64,000 nt of DNA from JAVKFY01 sp040223615 (GCA_040223615.1 JAVKFY010000009.1:1-64000); one strand, 5' to 3'. Positions 16,649 to 25,464 are shown, numbered from the stretch's first letter. The notes: a model not told the origin generated them from the sequence alone. Numbers and translations: made by a program.

Positions 16649-16963
16649 CTAGGGTGACAGCCGCATGGTGATCATGCCCGAGACGATCAGCAGCGCGGCG
16701 ATCGCCCGCCAGATCGTGAATGACTCGCCGAGGAATACGACGCCGACCAGGAAGGCGCCGACCGCGCCGATCCCGGTCCAGATCATATAGGCGGTCCCCA
16801 ACGGCAGGCTGCGCATCGCCAGCGACAGCAGACCGAACGATCCGATCATCGTAACGATGGTGATGGTTGTCGGCACCGGGCGCGTGAAGCCATCCGACTG
16901 CTTCATCGCGTAGGCCCAGGCGATCTCGAGAAAGCCCGCAAGCAACAGGTAGATCCAGGGCAT
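16649..16963 (-). CDS. sugE: SMR-family guanidinium exporter (SugE/Gdx type)
   Basis: A 104-residue small multidrug resistance protein with four membrane helices, the standard size. The SugE/Gdx subtype is indicated by FLEIAWAYAMKQSDGF in helix 1, with the essential glutamate, and GTAYMIWTGIGAVGAFLVG in helix 3. Known Gdx proteins export guanidinium in exchange for protons. ATG 16963 is five bases from a GGAGG site. An ATG at 17026 is also in frame but would be translated through the riboswitch, so I reject it. The two-hairpin guanidine-II element directly upstream independently supports the subtype. Confidence 0.93.
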   Translation of the reverse strand: MPWIYLLLAGFLEIAWAYAMKQSDGFTRPVPTTITIVTMIGSFGLLSLAMRSLPLGTAYMIWTGIGAVGAFLVGVVFLGESFTIWRAIAALLIVSGMITMRLSP

Positions 16964-16968
16964 GACAT

Positions 16969-17024
16969 CCTCCGCGGCCGGGTCGTCCCGGATAACTGCC
17001 ATGATGGCGGAGGTCGTCCTCGCC
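16969..17024 (-). promoter_or_regulatory. guanidine-II (mini-ykkC) riboswitch
   Basis: In the sugE transcript two hairpins follow each other. P1 (17024-17006) is GGCGAGG-ACGA-CCTCCGCC with one bulged C. P2 (16991-16978) is CCGGG-ACGA-CCCGG. Both loops are ACGA, the ACGR loop that defines the guanidine-II class, in which guanidinium bound by each loop joins the two hairpins. P2 ends four bases before the GGAGG ribosome site (16973-16969), so control of translation initiation is expected. The downstream gene is the exporter normally found with this class. Confidence 0.88.
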
Positions 17025-17081
17025 ACGGCATTATGCGTGGCGAGCGTCCGGGATCAAGCGGTCGCATGCCGCTGCGAGTTG

Positions 17082-17115
17082 CCGTGTCGGCGAAGATGCG
17101 GGAGACGAAGTAGGC
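17082..17115 (+). pseudogene. relic of a 3-hydroxyacyl-CoA dehydrogenase gene 3' end
   Basis: These 34 bases match the last 34 bases around the stop of the upstream dehydrogenase-domain gene (16570-16603) at 29 positions. In frame they read AVSAKMRETK-stop against AVVAKMREGK-stop. The two copies flank sugE and its riboswitch. It looks like the remaining tail of a duplicated gene or a duplication made when the sugE segment arrived. Confidence 0.5.
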
Positions 17116-17124
17116 GCCTTCTCC

Positions 17125-17151
17125 GTCAGCCCCGCCTTGAGCCAGGGTGAC
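17125..17151. repeat. short REP-like element (family 1)
   Basis: GTCAGCCCCGCCTTGAGCC followed by AGGGTGAC is a degenerate short palindrome of family 1. It lies just downstream of the prfC stop codon. Confidence 0.45.
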
Positions 17152-17164
17152 GGCTCCGGGTGGT

Positions 17165-18754
17165 TCAGACCATCTCGCGCGTCGCGGTGAAGCGGATCTT
17201 CGGCCAGTCCTGTTGCATGCGGTTCAGGTCCCAGGCGTTTCTCGCCATGAAGACGGGTGAGCCGTCGCGGTCTGTGCCGAGCGCGTTCTTGTGCTGGTCG
17301 ACGAACTTGGCCAGTTCGGCCTTGTCGTCGCTGTTGACCCAGCGCGCCATCACGTAGGGCGAGGCCTCGAAGTCGATCGGGAGGTTGTACTCGGCTTCCA
17401 GCCGGGTCTGCAGCACGTCGAGCTGCAGCGCGCCGACCACGCCGACGATCCAGGCCGAGCCGATATTCGGGCGGAACACCTGCGTCACGCCTTCCTCGGC
17501 CAGGTCCTCCAGCGCCTTCTGCAGATGCTTGGCGCGCATCGGGTCGCCCAGCCGCACCCGGCGCAGGATCTCCGGCGCGAAGCTCGGCAGGCCGGTGAAG
17601 CGCACGTCGGCGCCCTCGACCAGCGCGTCGCCGACCCGCAAGGTGCCGTGGTTCGGCACGCCGATGACGTCGCCGGGCCAGGCCTCGTCGGTGGTCGCAC
17701 GCTCCTGGGCGAAGAAGAAGATCGGGTTGTGCACCGCGACCTGCTTGCCGGTGCGGACCTGCTTCAACTTCATGCCCTTGCGGAACCGGCCGGAACAGAT
17801 GCGCATGAACGCCACCCGGTCGCGGTGGTTCTTGTCCATGTTGGCCTGCACCTTGAAAACGAAGCCGCTGACGCGGTCCTCGGCCGGGTCGATCGGCGCC
17901 GGCTCGGCTTCCTGCGCGCGCGGCGGCGGGGCATAGCCGGTAAGCCCGCCGAGCAGGCCGTCGACGGCGAAGCTGCGCAGCGCGCTGCCGAAATAGACCG
18001 GCGTAAGCGCCCCGGCGCGGTAGCTTTCCAGGTCGAACGGCGGGCAAACGCCACGGCACATCTCGATGTCCTCTTCGAGCTTGGCCAGTTCGCCGGGCGT
18101 CAGCACGCTCGCCATGTCGGCGGCGGGGATGCGGCGGCTCTCCCGCTCGTCGCTGCCGAAGGTCACGAACTCGTCGGTGACCAGGTCGTAGCAGCCGCGG
18201 AAGTTGCGGCCCATGCCGACCGGCCAGTTCATCGGCACGGTGTCCAGCGCCAGGGTCTCGGCGATCTCGTCCAGCGTCTCGAACGGGTCGCGCGCCTCGC
18301 GGTCCATCTTGTTGACGAAGGTGATGATCGGCACGTCGCGCAGCCGGCAGACCTCGAACAGCTTGCGGGTCTGCGCCTCGATGCCGCGCGCCGCGTCGAT
18401 CACCATGACCGCTGAGTCGACCGCGGTGAGCGTGCGGTAGGTGTCCTCGGAGAAGTCCTCGTGGCCCGGGGTGTCGAGCAGGTTCAGGGTCACGCCGTCG
18501 TGGTCGAAGGTCATCACCGAGGTGGTGACCGAGATGCCGCGTGCCTGCTCGATCTTCATCCAGTCGGAGCGCGCGCGCCGACGCTCGCCCTTGGCCTTGA
18601 CCTCGCCCGACAGGTGGATCGCGCCGCCGAACAGCAACAGCTTCTCGGTCAGCGTGGTCTTGCCCGCGTCGGGATGCGAGATGATGGCGAAGGTGCGCCG
18701 ATGCGCCGCCGCGTCGGCGACGCTGTCGTAATCCATGCCGGCGGCAAGCGACAC
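17165..18754 (-). CDS. prfC: peptide chain release factor 3
   Basis: RF3 is the GTPase that removes RF1/RF2 from the ribosome after termination. The P-loop is ISHPDAGKTT near residue 24; DTPGHEDFSEDTYRTL and FVNKMDRE are switch II and the base-specificity motif. I choose GTG 18754 because AGGAG lies six bases upstream and the resulting 529 residues equal the E. coli protein length. ATG 18736, six codons later, has no ribosome site but remains possible. A longer frame to 18928 lacks support. No obvious operon partner is present. Confidence 0.93.
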   Translation of the reverse strand: MSLAAGMDYDSVADAAAHRRTFAIISHPDAGKTTLTEKLLLFGGAIHLSGEVKAKGERRRARSDWMKIEQARGISVTTSVMTFDHDGVTLNLLDTPGHEDFSEDTYRTLTAVDSAVMVIDAARGIEAQTRKLFEVCRLRDVPIITFVNKMDREARDPFETLDEIAETLALDTVPMNWPVGMGRNFRGCYDLVTDEFVTFGSDERESRRIPAADMASVLTPGELAKLEEDIEMCRGVCPPFDLESYRAGALTPVYFGSALRSFAVDGLLGGLTGYAPPPRAQEAEPAPIDPAEDRVSGFVFKVQANMDKNHRDRVAFMRICSGRFRKGMKLKQVRTGKQVAVHNPIFFFAQERATTDEAWPGDVIGVPNHGTLRVGDALVEGADVRFTGLPSFAPEILRRVRLGDPMRAKHLQKALEDLAEEGVTQVFRPNIGSAWIVGVVGALQLDVLQTRLEAEYNLPIDFEASPYVMARWVNSDDKAELAKFVDQHKNALGTDRDGSPVFMARNAWDLNRMQQDWPKIRFTATREMV

Positions 18755-18860
18755 CGGGAACTCCTGATCTGAAACGGTTGAAGTGGCCTCGATATAAGGC
18801 TTCGCGGCCGGTTTCGCCACCGCTAGCATGGTCGTCGACAGACAAACGGGAGACGACCAG

Positions 18861-19148
18861 ATGATCGGCGTGATCGCGACAATCAAGGTGAAGGACGGCC
18901 AGCAGGCCGATTTCGAGGCCACGGCCAAGCGGCTGGTGGAAGCGGTGCGGGCGAACGAGCCGGGCTGCCTGACCTACGCCCTGCACAAGACCGACGATCC
19001 GACGACCTACGTGTTCCTGGAGCGCTACAAGGACCAGGACGCCATCGAGGCGCACCGCAAGATGGACCACTTCCGCCAGATCGGCCGCGAGATGGGCGCC
19101 TTCATGGACGGCGCGCCCGAGGTGCAGCGGATGCCCGAGGTCGAATAG
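18861..19148 (+). CDS. antibiotic biosynthesis monooxygenase (ABM)-domain protein
   Basis: The 95-residue protein is a single ABM domain of the YgiN/HmoA-like ferredoxin fold: IATIKVKDGQQADFEATAKR at the start and VFLERYKDQDAIEAHRKMDH in the middle. Family members are cofactor-free quinol monooxygenases or haem-degrading enzymes, and many have no known substrate. ATG 18861 follows GGGAGACGACC. Its last 47 bases overlap the 3' end of the convergent msrQ gene, an unusually long tail-to-tail overlap. Confidence 0.85.
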   Translation: MIGVIATIKVKDGQQADFEATAKRLVEAVRANEPGCLTYALHKTDDPTTYVFLERYKDQDAIEAHRKMDHFRQIGREMGAFMDGAPEVQRMPEVE

Positions 19149-20004
19149 CCCGCGAGGCGGCCCGGACCGCGCCCAGTACCGGCGGCAGCAACGCCACCGC
19201 GAGGCCGGCGACGGCGACCGACCAGGCCGGGCGCAGGTCATCCTGGGCGGTGAAGTTGGCGGCCAGCACGCGCTCGGCCGGGAGGCCGGTGGCCAGCGCG
19301 TACCAGGCATACTCGATCAACCCGGTCGCAGCGGCGGCCAGCAGCGCCACGCCGGCCAGCACCAGCGGCGCGGTCAGCGGCGCCTTGCGCCACGCCGCGA
19401 TCCGGTAGCCGAAGACCAGCATTAACAGACCGGCGATCAGCGTCGCCTCGGAGATGTTGACCTTGGCCTGCAGGAAGAAATGCGCGCTTGCCAGCAGGGC
19501 GACGACGTAGGCCAGCCGGTGCAGTCGGACCCAGTTGCGGCGTAGCCGGCGCACCGCCGCGTCGGTCGACGTTGCGCCCAGCACGATCAGGCACAGCAGG
19601 CCGGTGAAGCCGATGACGAGATAGATGCGGCTGACGATCTCGGCGGCAACATGGGCAAGCGCGAAGCCCTCCTGCGCCACGAACAACAGGAAATGGCCGG
19701 CGGCGTAGCCGAGCGTCGCCAGGCCGAGCATGCGCCGGACCAGGACGAACTGGGTCCACCCAGTGATCCGCCGCAGCGGCGTCACCGCCAGGGTCGCGAG
19801 CAGCAGGCGGATCGCCCATTCGCCGGTCTCGTGGATCGCATGCTCAACCGGCTTCACGCCAAGCTGGCCCATCATCGCCGCGTAGGCCAGCCCGGCCGCC
19901 GGCAACAGCACCGCGACGAACACCGCGAGCTTGAGCCACGACAGCCGGCCGGCGCGGTCGTTCCACGGCAAGGCTAGCCGGGCGGCGCGCGGCGGCGCGC
20001 TCAC
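19102..20004 (-). CDS. msrQ: haem-binding subunit of methionine sulfoxide reductase (MsrQ/YedZ)
   Basis: MsrQ is the b-type haem membrane partner that passes quinone electrons to periplasmic MsrP for repair of oxidised methionine. This 300-residue protein has about six to eight membrane helices and ligand histidines in GYAAGHFLLFV, NWVRLHRLAYV and ASAHFFLQAK. The domain is ferric-reductase-like. I start at GTG 20004, which overlaps the stop of the ABC-F gene as GTGA; an in-frame ATG at 20040 is less likely. No msrP is visible in the window. The C-terminal 40 residues are poorly conserved and rich in Arg and Ala. Confidence 0.85.
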   Translation of the reverse strand: MSAPPRAARLALPWNDRAGRLSWLKLAVFVAVLLPAAGLAYAAMMGQLGVKPVEHAIHETGEWAIRLLLATLAVTPLRRITGWTQFVLVRRMLGLATLGYAAGHFLLFVAQEGFALAHVAAEIVSRIYLVIGFTGLLCLIVLGATSTDAAVRRLRRNWVRLHRLAYVVALLASAHFFLQAKVNISEATLIAGLLMLVFGYRIAAWRKAPLTAPLVLAGVALLAAAATGLIEYAWYALATGLPAERVLAANFTAQDDLRPAWSVAVAGLAVALLPPVLGAVRAASRAIRPRASAAPRARRP

Positions 20005-21776
20005 TCCACCTCTTCCCGCAGCATCTCCAGTTCCAGCCACTCGGTCTCCGCCGTTTCCAGTTCGGCCTTGGCGGCATCGAGCCGCTGCGCGGTCGCGTTG
20101 AACGCCGCCGCGTCGCGGGCGAACAACGCCGGATCGGCCAGCCTGGCCTCCAGGTCGACGATCTCCTGCTCCAGCGCGGCGATCTGCTTCGGCAGCAGTT
20201 CCAGCGCCCGCTGCTGCTTGTAGCCAAGACGTTTGGCCGAGGGCTTGGGCTTATCGGCGGCCGGTTTGGTGACCGGCCTCGGCCGGTCGGCGGCGCGCGC
20301 CGGCCGCTGGCGCAGGTAGTCGGCGTAGCCACCGGGATATTCCATCGCCCGGCCGTCACCCTCCATGGCGATGGTCGAAGTCACCACGCGGTCGAGGAAG
20401 TCGCGGTCATGACTGACCAGCAGCAGCGTGCCGTCATATTCGGCCAGCAGTTCCTGCAGCAGGTCGAGCGTCTCCATGTCGAGGTCGTTGGTCGGCTCGT
20501 CCAGCACCAGCAGGTTGGCCGGGCGGGTGAAGGACAGCGCCAGCAGCAGCCGGTTGCGCTCGCCGCCCGACAGGGAGCCAACCGGGGCGCGGGCCTGGCG
20601 CTCCTCGAACAGGAAGTCGCGCATGTAGCCGACGACGTGCTTGGTCTGGCCGTTCACCGTGACCATGTCGCCGCCCTGCGGGCACAGCGTCTCCCACACC
20701 GTCTTGCCGGGGTCGAGCTGGCCGCGGTCCTGGTCGACGAAGACCGGCTGCACGTTGGTGCCCAGCCGCACCTCGCCGGTGTCCGGCGCCAGCCGGCCGG
20801 TCAGCAGCTTCAGCAGCGTCGTCTTGCCGGCGCCGTTCGGGCCGATCAGGCCAACCCGGTCGCCGCGCAGCACCCGGGTGGAGAAGCCGCGCAGCACGAC
20901 GTTGTCGCCGAACCTCTTGGAAATGTCCTCCGCGTCGATCACCCGGCGGCCCGCGGTGGCGCCGCCACTGGCGGTGAGCTTCACGTTGCCGACGCGGCGC
21001 AGTTCCTCGGCGCGTTGCTGGCGCAATGCCTGCAAGCGGCGGATGCGGCCCTCGTTGCGCCGGCGCCGCGCGGTGATGCCCTTGTGCGACCAGTCGGTCT
21101 CGACCGCGATCAGCTTGTCGCGCTTGGCGCGCGTCGCCTCCTCCGCCTCCAGGATGCCATTGGCCCAGTCCTCGAACTTGTCGAAACCCTGGTCGTGGCG
21201 GCGCAGCACGCCGCGGTCGAGCCACCAGATCGAGCTGGTGACGCGGCGCAGGAAGGCGCGGTCATGGCTGATCACCACCACGGCGCCGCGGAAGCTCGCC
21301 AGCGCCTCCTCAAGCCACTGGATCGCCGGCAGGTCGAGATGGTTGGTCGGCTCGTCGAGCAGCAAAACCTCCGGCTCGGCCGCGAAGACGCGAGCCAGCG
21401 CGGCGCGCCGGCGCTCGCCGCCCGAGGCCTGTGCGCAGCGCCGGCCGGCCGGCGCGTCCAGCGCCGCCATCGCGGCTTCCGCCTTGTGCAGTTCCGGCAC
21501 GCCGGCGGCGACATAGTCGAGCAGGGTCTCATAGCCGGCGAACACCGGATCCTGCGGCAGGTAGGCGACCGCCGTGCCCGGTTGCACGAAATACTCGCCG
21601 GCCTCGGCCTCGATCTCGCCGGCGATCAGGCGCAGCAGGGTCGACTTGCCGCAGCCATTGCGGCCGACCAGGCAAATGCGGTCGCGCGGCGCAATCGCGA
21701 GGTCCAGGTCGGCGAACAGCGGCGCGCCGCCGAACCCGATCCGGGCCTGCTGCAAGCTGAGCAGCGGTGGTGCCAT
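20001..21776 (-). CDS. ABC-F family ATPase
   Basis: The 591-residue soluble protein has two ABC domains in tandem and no membrane region. Walker A motifs are GRNGCGKSTLL near residue 38 and GPNGAGKTTLL near 320. Signature motifs are ASGGERRRAALARVFA and LSGGERNRLLLALSF, and the Walker B ends are LLLDEPTNHLDL and LVLDEPTNDLDM. A coiled C-terminal tail (residues 520-590) suggests the Uup subgroup. ABC-F proteins act on ribosomes or DNA structures, and Uup influences transposon excision and ribosome biogenesis. It is translationally coupled to msrQ. Confidence 0.9.
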   Translation of the reverse strand: MAPPLLSLQQARIGFGGAPLFADLDLAIAPRDRICLVGRNGCGKSTLLRLIAGEIEAEAGEYFVQPGTAVAYLPQDPVFAGYETLLDYVAAGVPELHKAEAAMAALDAPAGRRCAQASGGERRRAALARVFAAEPEVLLLDEPTNHLDLPAIQWLEEALASFRGAVVVISHDRAFLRRVTSSIWWLDRGVLRRHDQGFDKFEDWANGILEAEEATRAKRDKLIAVETDWSHKGITARRRRNEGRIRRLQALRQQRAEELRRVGNVKLTASGGATAGRRVIDAEDISKRFGDNVVLRGFSTRVLRGDRVGLIGPNGAGKTTLLKLLTGRLAPDTGEVRLGTNVQPVFVDQDRGQLDPGKTVWETLCPQGGDMVTVNGQTKHVVGYMRDFLFEERQARAPVGSLSGGERNRLLLALSFTRPANLLVLDEPTNDLDMETLDLLQELLAEYDGTLLLVSHDRDFLDRVVTSTIAMEGDGRAMEYPGGYADYLRQRPARAADRPRPVTKPAADKPKPSAKRLGYKQQRALELLPKQIAALEQEIVDLEARLADPALFARDAAAFNATAQRLDAAKAELETAETEWLELEMLREEVE

Positions 21777-21792
21777 GCGGTGCTGTCGGTCC

Positions 21793-22794
21793 CTAGGCCG
21801 CGGTCAGCCAGCGCAGGCAGCCGGTCTCGGCCAGGATCGAGTCGAGCCGGCCCTTGTCGTCGACGTCGACATAGCGCCGGCGCAGCACACCGAGCGAACG
21901 GGCGTGGTAGCGCTGCGTCGCCTGGGTGAACGGCTTGCCGTCGAGTTCCACGGTGAAACTCTCCTCGCCGGCGGCCAGCGCCCTGGCGTTGGCATCGCTC
22001 CAGGGCAGGAACACACCGGCGATCTCCTGGCGCAGCAGCGGCAGCAGGGTCGGCGACAGGGTCGCCCAGTCCTCCCATTCGCCGATCGCCTGCGGTTCCA
22101 GCATGCGCTCGATCCAGTCGGTGACCTCGGTGCCGGCGGCACTGACCAGTTCGCCGGCGGTAGGGTCGGTCAGGCATTCGTAAAGCTGGGCATAGAGGCC
22201 GAAATCGGCCAGCGCCGGGCGGCCGCCGAGCAGGTAGGGCCGGCCGGCGAGGTGCGCCTTCAGGATCGCCAGCAAGCGGTCGAGCGAGGCTTCGATGGTG
22301 CCCCTGGTCGCCGGCGAGGAGCCGACGAAGGACAGCCGGGGCACCATGCGCTCGACGATCTTGTCGGCCATCGCCGCGACCTCCGCGACGCTGCCATCGG
22401 GCAACTGCGAGGCCGCGATGCGGCCGCCGGCGGAACGCTGGTCGGCCTCGGCCCACCAGCGGTAGTGGAACATCGGCTTGTTGCACCACTCGTCGCCATA
22501 TTCCTCGATCAACGCGGAAACGAAGGCCAGCGCCGGATCGGCCGGCTGGATCGACGGTTCCGGCACCGCCGCCTCGACGGTCTCGATGATCGGGGTGGAA
22601 TCCTGGATGCCCCGGTCTTCCGGCGTCACCACCAGCGGGATCAGCGGCAGCTTGGCGTATTTCTGGAATTCGGGCAGGTTGTCGGGCCGGCGCAGGATCC
22701 ACTCGTGCGGCAGTCCCTTGTAGCGGAAGTAGGAACGGACCTTGACCGAATAGGGCGACAGTTCGGAGCCGAAAATCCGGTATTTCGCGCCCAT
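21793..22794 (-). CDS. glutathione S-transferase-like protein
   Basis: A 333-residue protein with a thioredoxin-like GST N-domain (YRIFGSELSPYSVKVRSYFR at the start) and a helical C-domain (GRPYLLGGRPALADFGLYAQ near residue 190). At 333 residues it is about 110 longer than a typical GST, the extra part lying C-terminal (after GEWEDWATLSPTLL) and unrecognised. Catalytic detail and substrate are not clear. ATG 22794 follows GGAGGAA. It is 16 bp upstream of the ABC-F gene, so both may share a transcript. Confidence 0.8.
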   Translation of the reverse strand: MGAKYRIFGSELSPYSVKVRSYFRYKGLPHEWILRRPDNLPEFQKYAKLPLIPLVVTPEDRGIQDSTPIIETVEAAVPEPSIQPADPALAFVSALIEEYGDEWCNKPMFHYRWWAEADQRSAGGRIAASQLPDGSVAEVAAMADKIVERMVPRLSFVGSSPATRGTIEASLDRLLAILKAHLAGRPYLLGGRPALADFGLYAQLYECLTDPTAGELVSAAGTEVTDWIERMLEPQAIGEWEDWATLSPTLLPLLRQEIAGVFLPWSDANARALAAGEESFTVELDGKPFTQATQRYHARSLGVLRRRYVDVDDKGRLDSILAETGCLRWLTAA

Positions 22795-22892
22795 TTGGTT
22801 CCTCCGCTGGTGGTCTTGGTCGGCGGTTTTCGCATACCATGGCGACAAGGGGCAATGTGGCCCCGACATAATCGTCGACAGGGACGCGCGCC

Positions 22893-23894
22893 ATGATCCA
22901 CCTGCCTCAATTCGTCGCCGGCCTGGCCCTGGCCACCGGCCTCGCCAGCGCGGCGATCGCCGCCGACATCCAGCCCGCCGTGGTCTACGACATGGGTGGC
23001 AAGTTCGATAAGTCCTTCAACGAAGGCATCTACAACGGCATCCAGAAGTTCACCAAGGAAACCGGGATCAAGGCGACCGAGTTCGAGGTCACCAACGAGA
23101 CCCAGCGCGAGCAGGCGCTGCGCCGCATGGCCCAGCGCGGGCGCGATCCGGTCATCGCCGTCGGCTTCGCCCAGGCGCCGGCACTGGAGAAAGTGGCCAA
23201 GGAGTTCCCGAAGACCCGCTTCACCATCATCGACATGGTGGTCGACCTGCCGAACGTGCAGTCGGTGGTGTTCAAGGAGCACGAAGGCTCGTTCCTGGTC
23301 GGCGCGCTGGCGGCGCTGGCTTCGAAGTCCGGCAAGGTCGGCTTCGTCGGCGGCATGGACATCCCGCTGATCCGGCGCTTCGCCTGCGGCTACGAGCAGG
23401 GCGTGAAGTACATCGCCGACGACGCCGAGGTGTACCAGAACATGACCGGCACGACGCCGGCGGCGTGGAACGACCCGACCAAGGGCGGCGAACTCGCCAC
23501 CAGCCAGTTCGATCGCGGCGCCGACGTGGTCTACGCGGCGGCGGGCTCCACCGGCCTGGGCGTGCTGCAGGCGGCCAAGGACGCCGGCAAGCTGGCGATC
23601 GGCGTCGACTCGAACCAGAACTACCTGCATCCGGGCACCATGCTGACCTCGATGCTCAAGCGCGTCGACGTCGCCGCCTACAACACCTACAAGACGGCGA
23701 TGGACGGCTCCTGGAAGCCCGGCATCCAGGTCCTGGGCCTGGCCCAGGGCGGTGTCGACTGGGCGCTGGACGAGCACAACGAAGCCCTGGTCGGCGCCGA
23801 CGTGAAGGCCAAGATCGACGCGCTGAAAGCCGACATCATCGCCGGCAAGATCGAGGTGCACGACTACATGTCGGACAATAGCTGCACCTACTGA
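22893..23894 (+). CDS. BMP-family nucleoside-binding protein of an ABC transporter
   Basis: The 333-residue periplasmic receptor has a signal peptide cleaved after AAIAA and no lipobox cysteine. The BMP/PnrA family start VVYDMGGKFDKSFNEGIYNG near residue 29 includes the DKSFN motif that contacts the nucleoside. KVGFVGGMDIPLIRRFACGY near 145 and GVDSNQNYLHPG are also typical. Members bind purine nucleosides. It begins an operon of seven genes that includes the ATPase, two permeases and two nucleoside phosphorylases, which supports nucleosides as the ligand. Confidence 0.92.
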   Translation: MIHLPQFVAGLALATGLASAAIAADIQPAVVYDMGGKFDKSFNEGIYNGIQKFTKETGIKATEFEVTNETQREQALRRMAQRGRDPVIAVGFAQAPALEKVAKEFPKTRFTIIDMVVDLPNVQSVVFKEHEGSFLVGALAALASKSGKVGFVGGMDIPLIRRFACGYEQGVKYIADDAEVYQNMTGTTPAAWNDPTKGGELATSQFDRGADVVYAAAGSTGLGVLQAAKDAGKLAIGVDSNQNYLHPGTMLTSMLKRVDVAAYNTYKTAMDGSWKPGIQVLGLAQGGVDWALDEHNEALVGADVKAKIDALKADIIAGKIEVHDYMSDNSCTY

Positions 23895-23907
23895 AGCTGA
23901 CCCGCCG

Positions 23908-25464
23908 ATGGCGGAAACCGGACAGGCGGGCGCCGTGACGGCGCCCGCCATTGAGCTAAGAGGCATTTCAAAGCGCTTCGCTCACGTCCACGCCAATCGG
24001 GACGTGTCGCTGGTGGTCGAGGCCGGTACCATCCACGGCATCATCGGCGAGAACGGCGCCGGCAAGTCGACGCTGATGAGCATCCTGTACGGCTTCTACG
24101 AGGCCGACAGCGGCGACATTCTGATCGACGGCCAGCCGGTCCAGATCCGCTCCAGCCACGACGCCATCGATGCCGGCATCGGCATGGTGCACCAGCACTT
24201 CATGCTGGTGGACACCTTCACGGTGCTGGAAAACGTCGTGCTGGGCGCGGAAACCGAGGCACTGCTGGCCGGCAACCTGGCGCACGCGCGGGCCGAACTG
24301 GCGCGGCTGGAGCGCGACTACGGCCTGGCGGTCGACCTCGACGCGCCGGTCGGCCAGCTCCCGGTCGGCGACCAGCAACGGGTGGAAATCCTCAAGGCGC
24401 TGTACCGGGGCGCGCGCATTCTCATTCTGGACGAGCCGACCGGCGTGCTGACGCCGCAGGAGACCGACCGGCTGTTCGAGGTGCTCAAGGCGCTGCGCGG
24501 CCAGGGCGTCACCGTCATCCTGATCACCCACAAGCTGCGCGAGATCATGGCGATCACCGACCGGGTCTCGGTGATGCGCGGCGGCGAGATGGTGGCGCAC
24601 CGGGTCACCGCCGATACCGACCGGGAGGAACTGGCCGAGCTGATGGTCGGGCGCAAGGTGCTGCTGCGTGTCGACAAGGGCGATGCCAGCCCCGGCGCCG
24701 CGAAACTGAAGGTCGAGGGGCTGACGGTGCGCGACGGCAGCGGCGTCACCCGGGTCGACGACGTCAGCTTCGAGGTGCGCGGCGGCGAGATCGTCGGCAT
24801 CGCCGGGGTTTCCGGCAACGGCCAGAGCCAGCTCATGGAGGCGCTGGCCGGCATCCGCCCGTTCCAGGCCGGCCGCATCACTCTCGGGTCGGAAGTCATC
24901 GACCCGGCCGACCCGCGCGATCCGGCGCAGATGCGCGCGCTCGGCCTCGCGCACGTGCCTGAGGATCGCCACCGCATGGGCCTGGTCACCGCGTTCGAGG
25001 CCGACGAGTCGTCGATCCTGGGCTACCACCGCGACCGGTCCTATACCGGCGCTATCATGATGAAGATGAAGGCGATCGTCGCCGACTGCCTGGCCAAGAT
25101 GGGCCGCTTCGACGTGCGCCCGCAGCAGCCGCACCTGAGAACCGCGAACTTCTCCGGCGGCAACCAGCAAAAGATCGTGCTGGCGCGCGAGATGGAGCGG
25201 CGGCCCGAGATCTTGCTGGTCGGGCAGCCGACGCGCGGCGTCGACATCGGCGCCATCGAGTTCATTCACCAGAGCCTCGTCGCGATGCGCGACGCCGGCT
25301 GCGCGGTGCTGCTGGTCTCGGTCGAGCTGGACGAGATCATGTCGCTGGCCGACCGTATCGTGGTGATGTTCGACGGCCGCATCGTCGGCGAGGTCGAGGG
25401 CTCGCGAGCCGACGAACGCACGCTCGGACTGATGATGGCCAACGCCATGGACGACGCCGCCTGA
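23908..25464 (+). CDS. ABC transporter ATP-binding protein with two ATPase domains (nucleoside uptake)
   Basis: The 518-residue protein joins two ATPase domains, as in nucleoside and sugar CUT2-like importers (NupA/RbsA type). The first domain has GENGAGKSTLM near residue 45 and the signature VGDQQRVEILKALYRGARIL. The second has GVSGNGQSQLMEAL near 300, a degenerate Walker A, and SGGNQQKIVLAREMER. The Walker B aspartate in the second half is in EILLVGQPTRGVDIG, where the catalytic Glu is replaced, so only one site is probably fully active. The stop overlaps the ATG of the permease gene. Confidence 0.93.
   Translation: MAETGQAGAVTAPAIELRGISKRFAHVHANRDVSLVVEAGTIHGIIGENGAGKSTLMSILYGFYEADSGDILIDGQPVQIRSSHDAIDAGIGMVHQHFMLVDTFTVLENVVLGAETEALLAGNLAHARAELARLERDYGLAVDLDAPVGQLPVGDQQRVEILKALYRGARILILDEPTGVLTPQETDRLFEVLKALRGQGVTVILITHKLREIMAITDRVSVMRGGEMVAHRVTADTDREELAELMVGRKVLLRVDKGDASPGAAKLKVEGLTVRDGSGVTRVDDVSFEVRGGEIVGIAGVSGNGQSQLMEALAGIRPFQAGRITLGSEVIDPADPRDPAQMRALGLAHVPEDRHRMGLVTAFEADESSILGYHRDRSYTGAIMMKMKAIVADCLAKMGRFDVRPQQPHLRTANFSGGNQQKIVLAREMERRPEILLVGQPTRGVDIGAIEFIHQSLVAMRDAGCAVLLVSVELDEIMSLADRIVVMFDGRIVGEVEGSRADERTLGLMMANAMDDAA

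Noticed and set aside
17026..17090. Longer sugE start at 17026
   Set aside because: The extra 21 residues are encoded by the two riboswitch hairpins; ATG 16963 has the better ribosome site and gives the usual length.
16964..17164. Guanidine-I (ykkC) riboswitch
   Set aside because: The conserved ykkC core was not found; the two ACGA hairpins fit guanidine-II instead.
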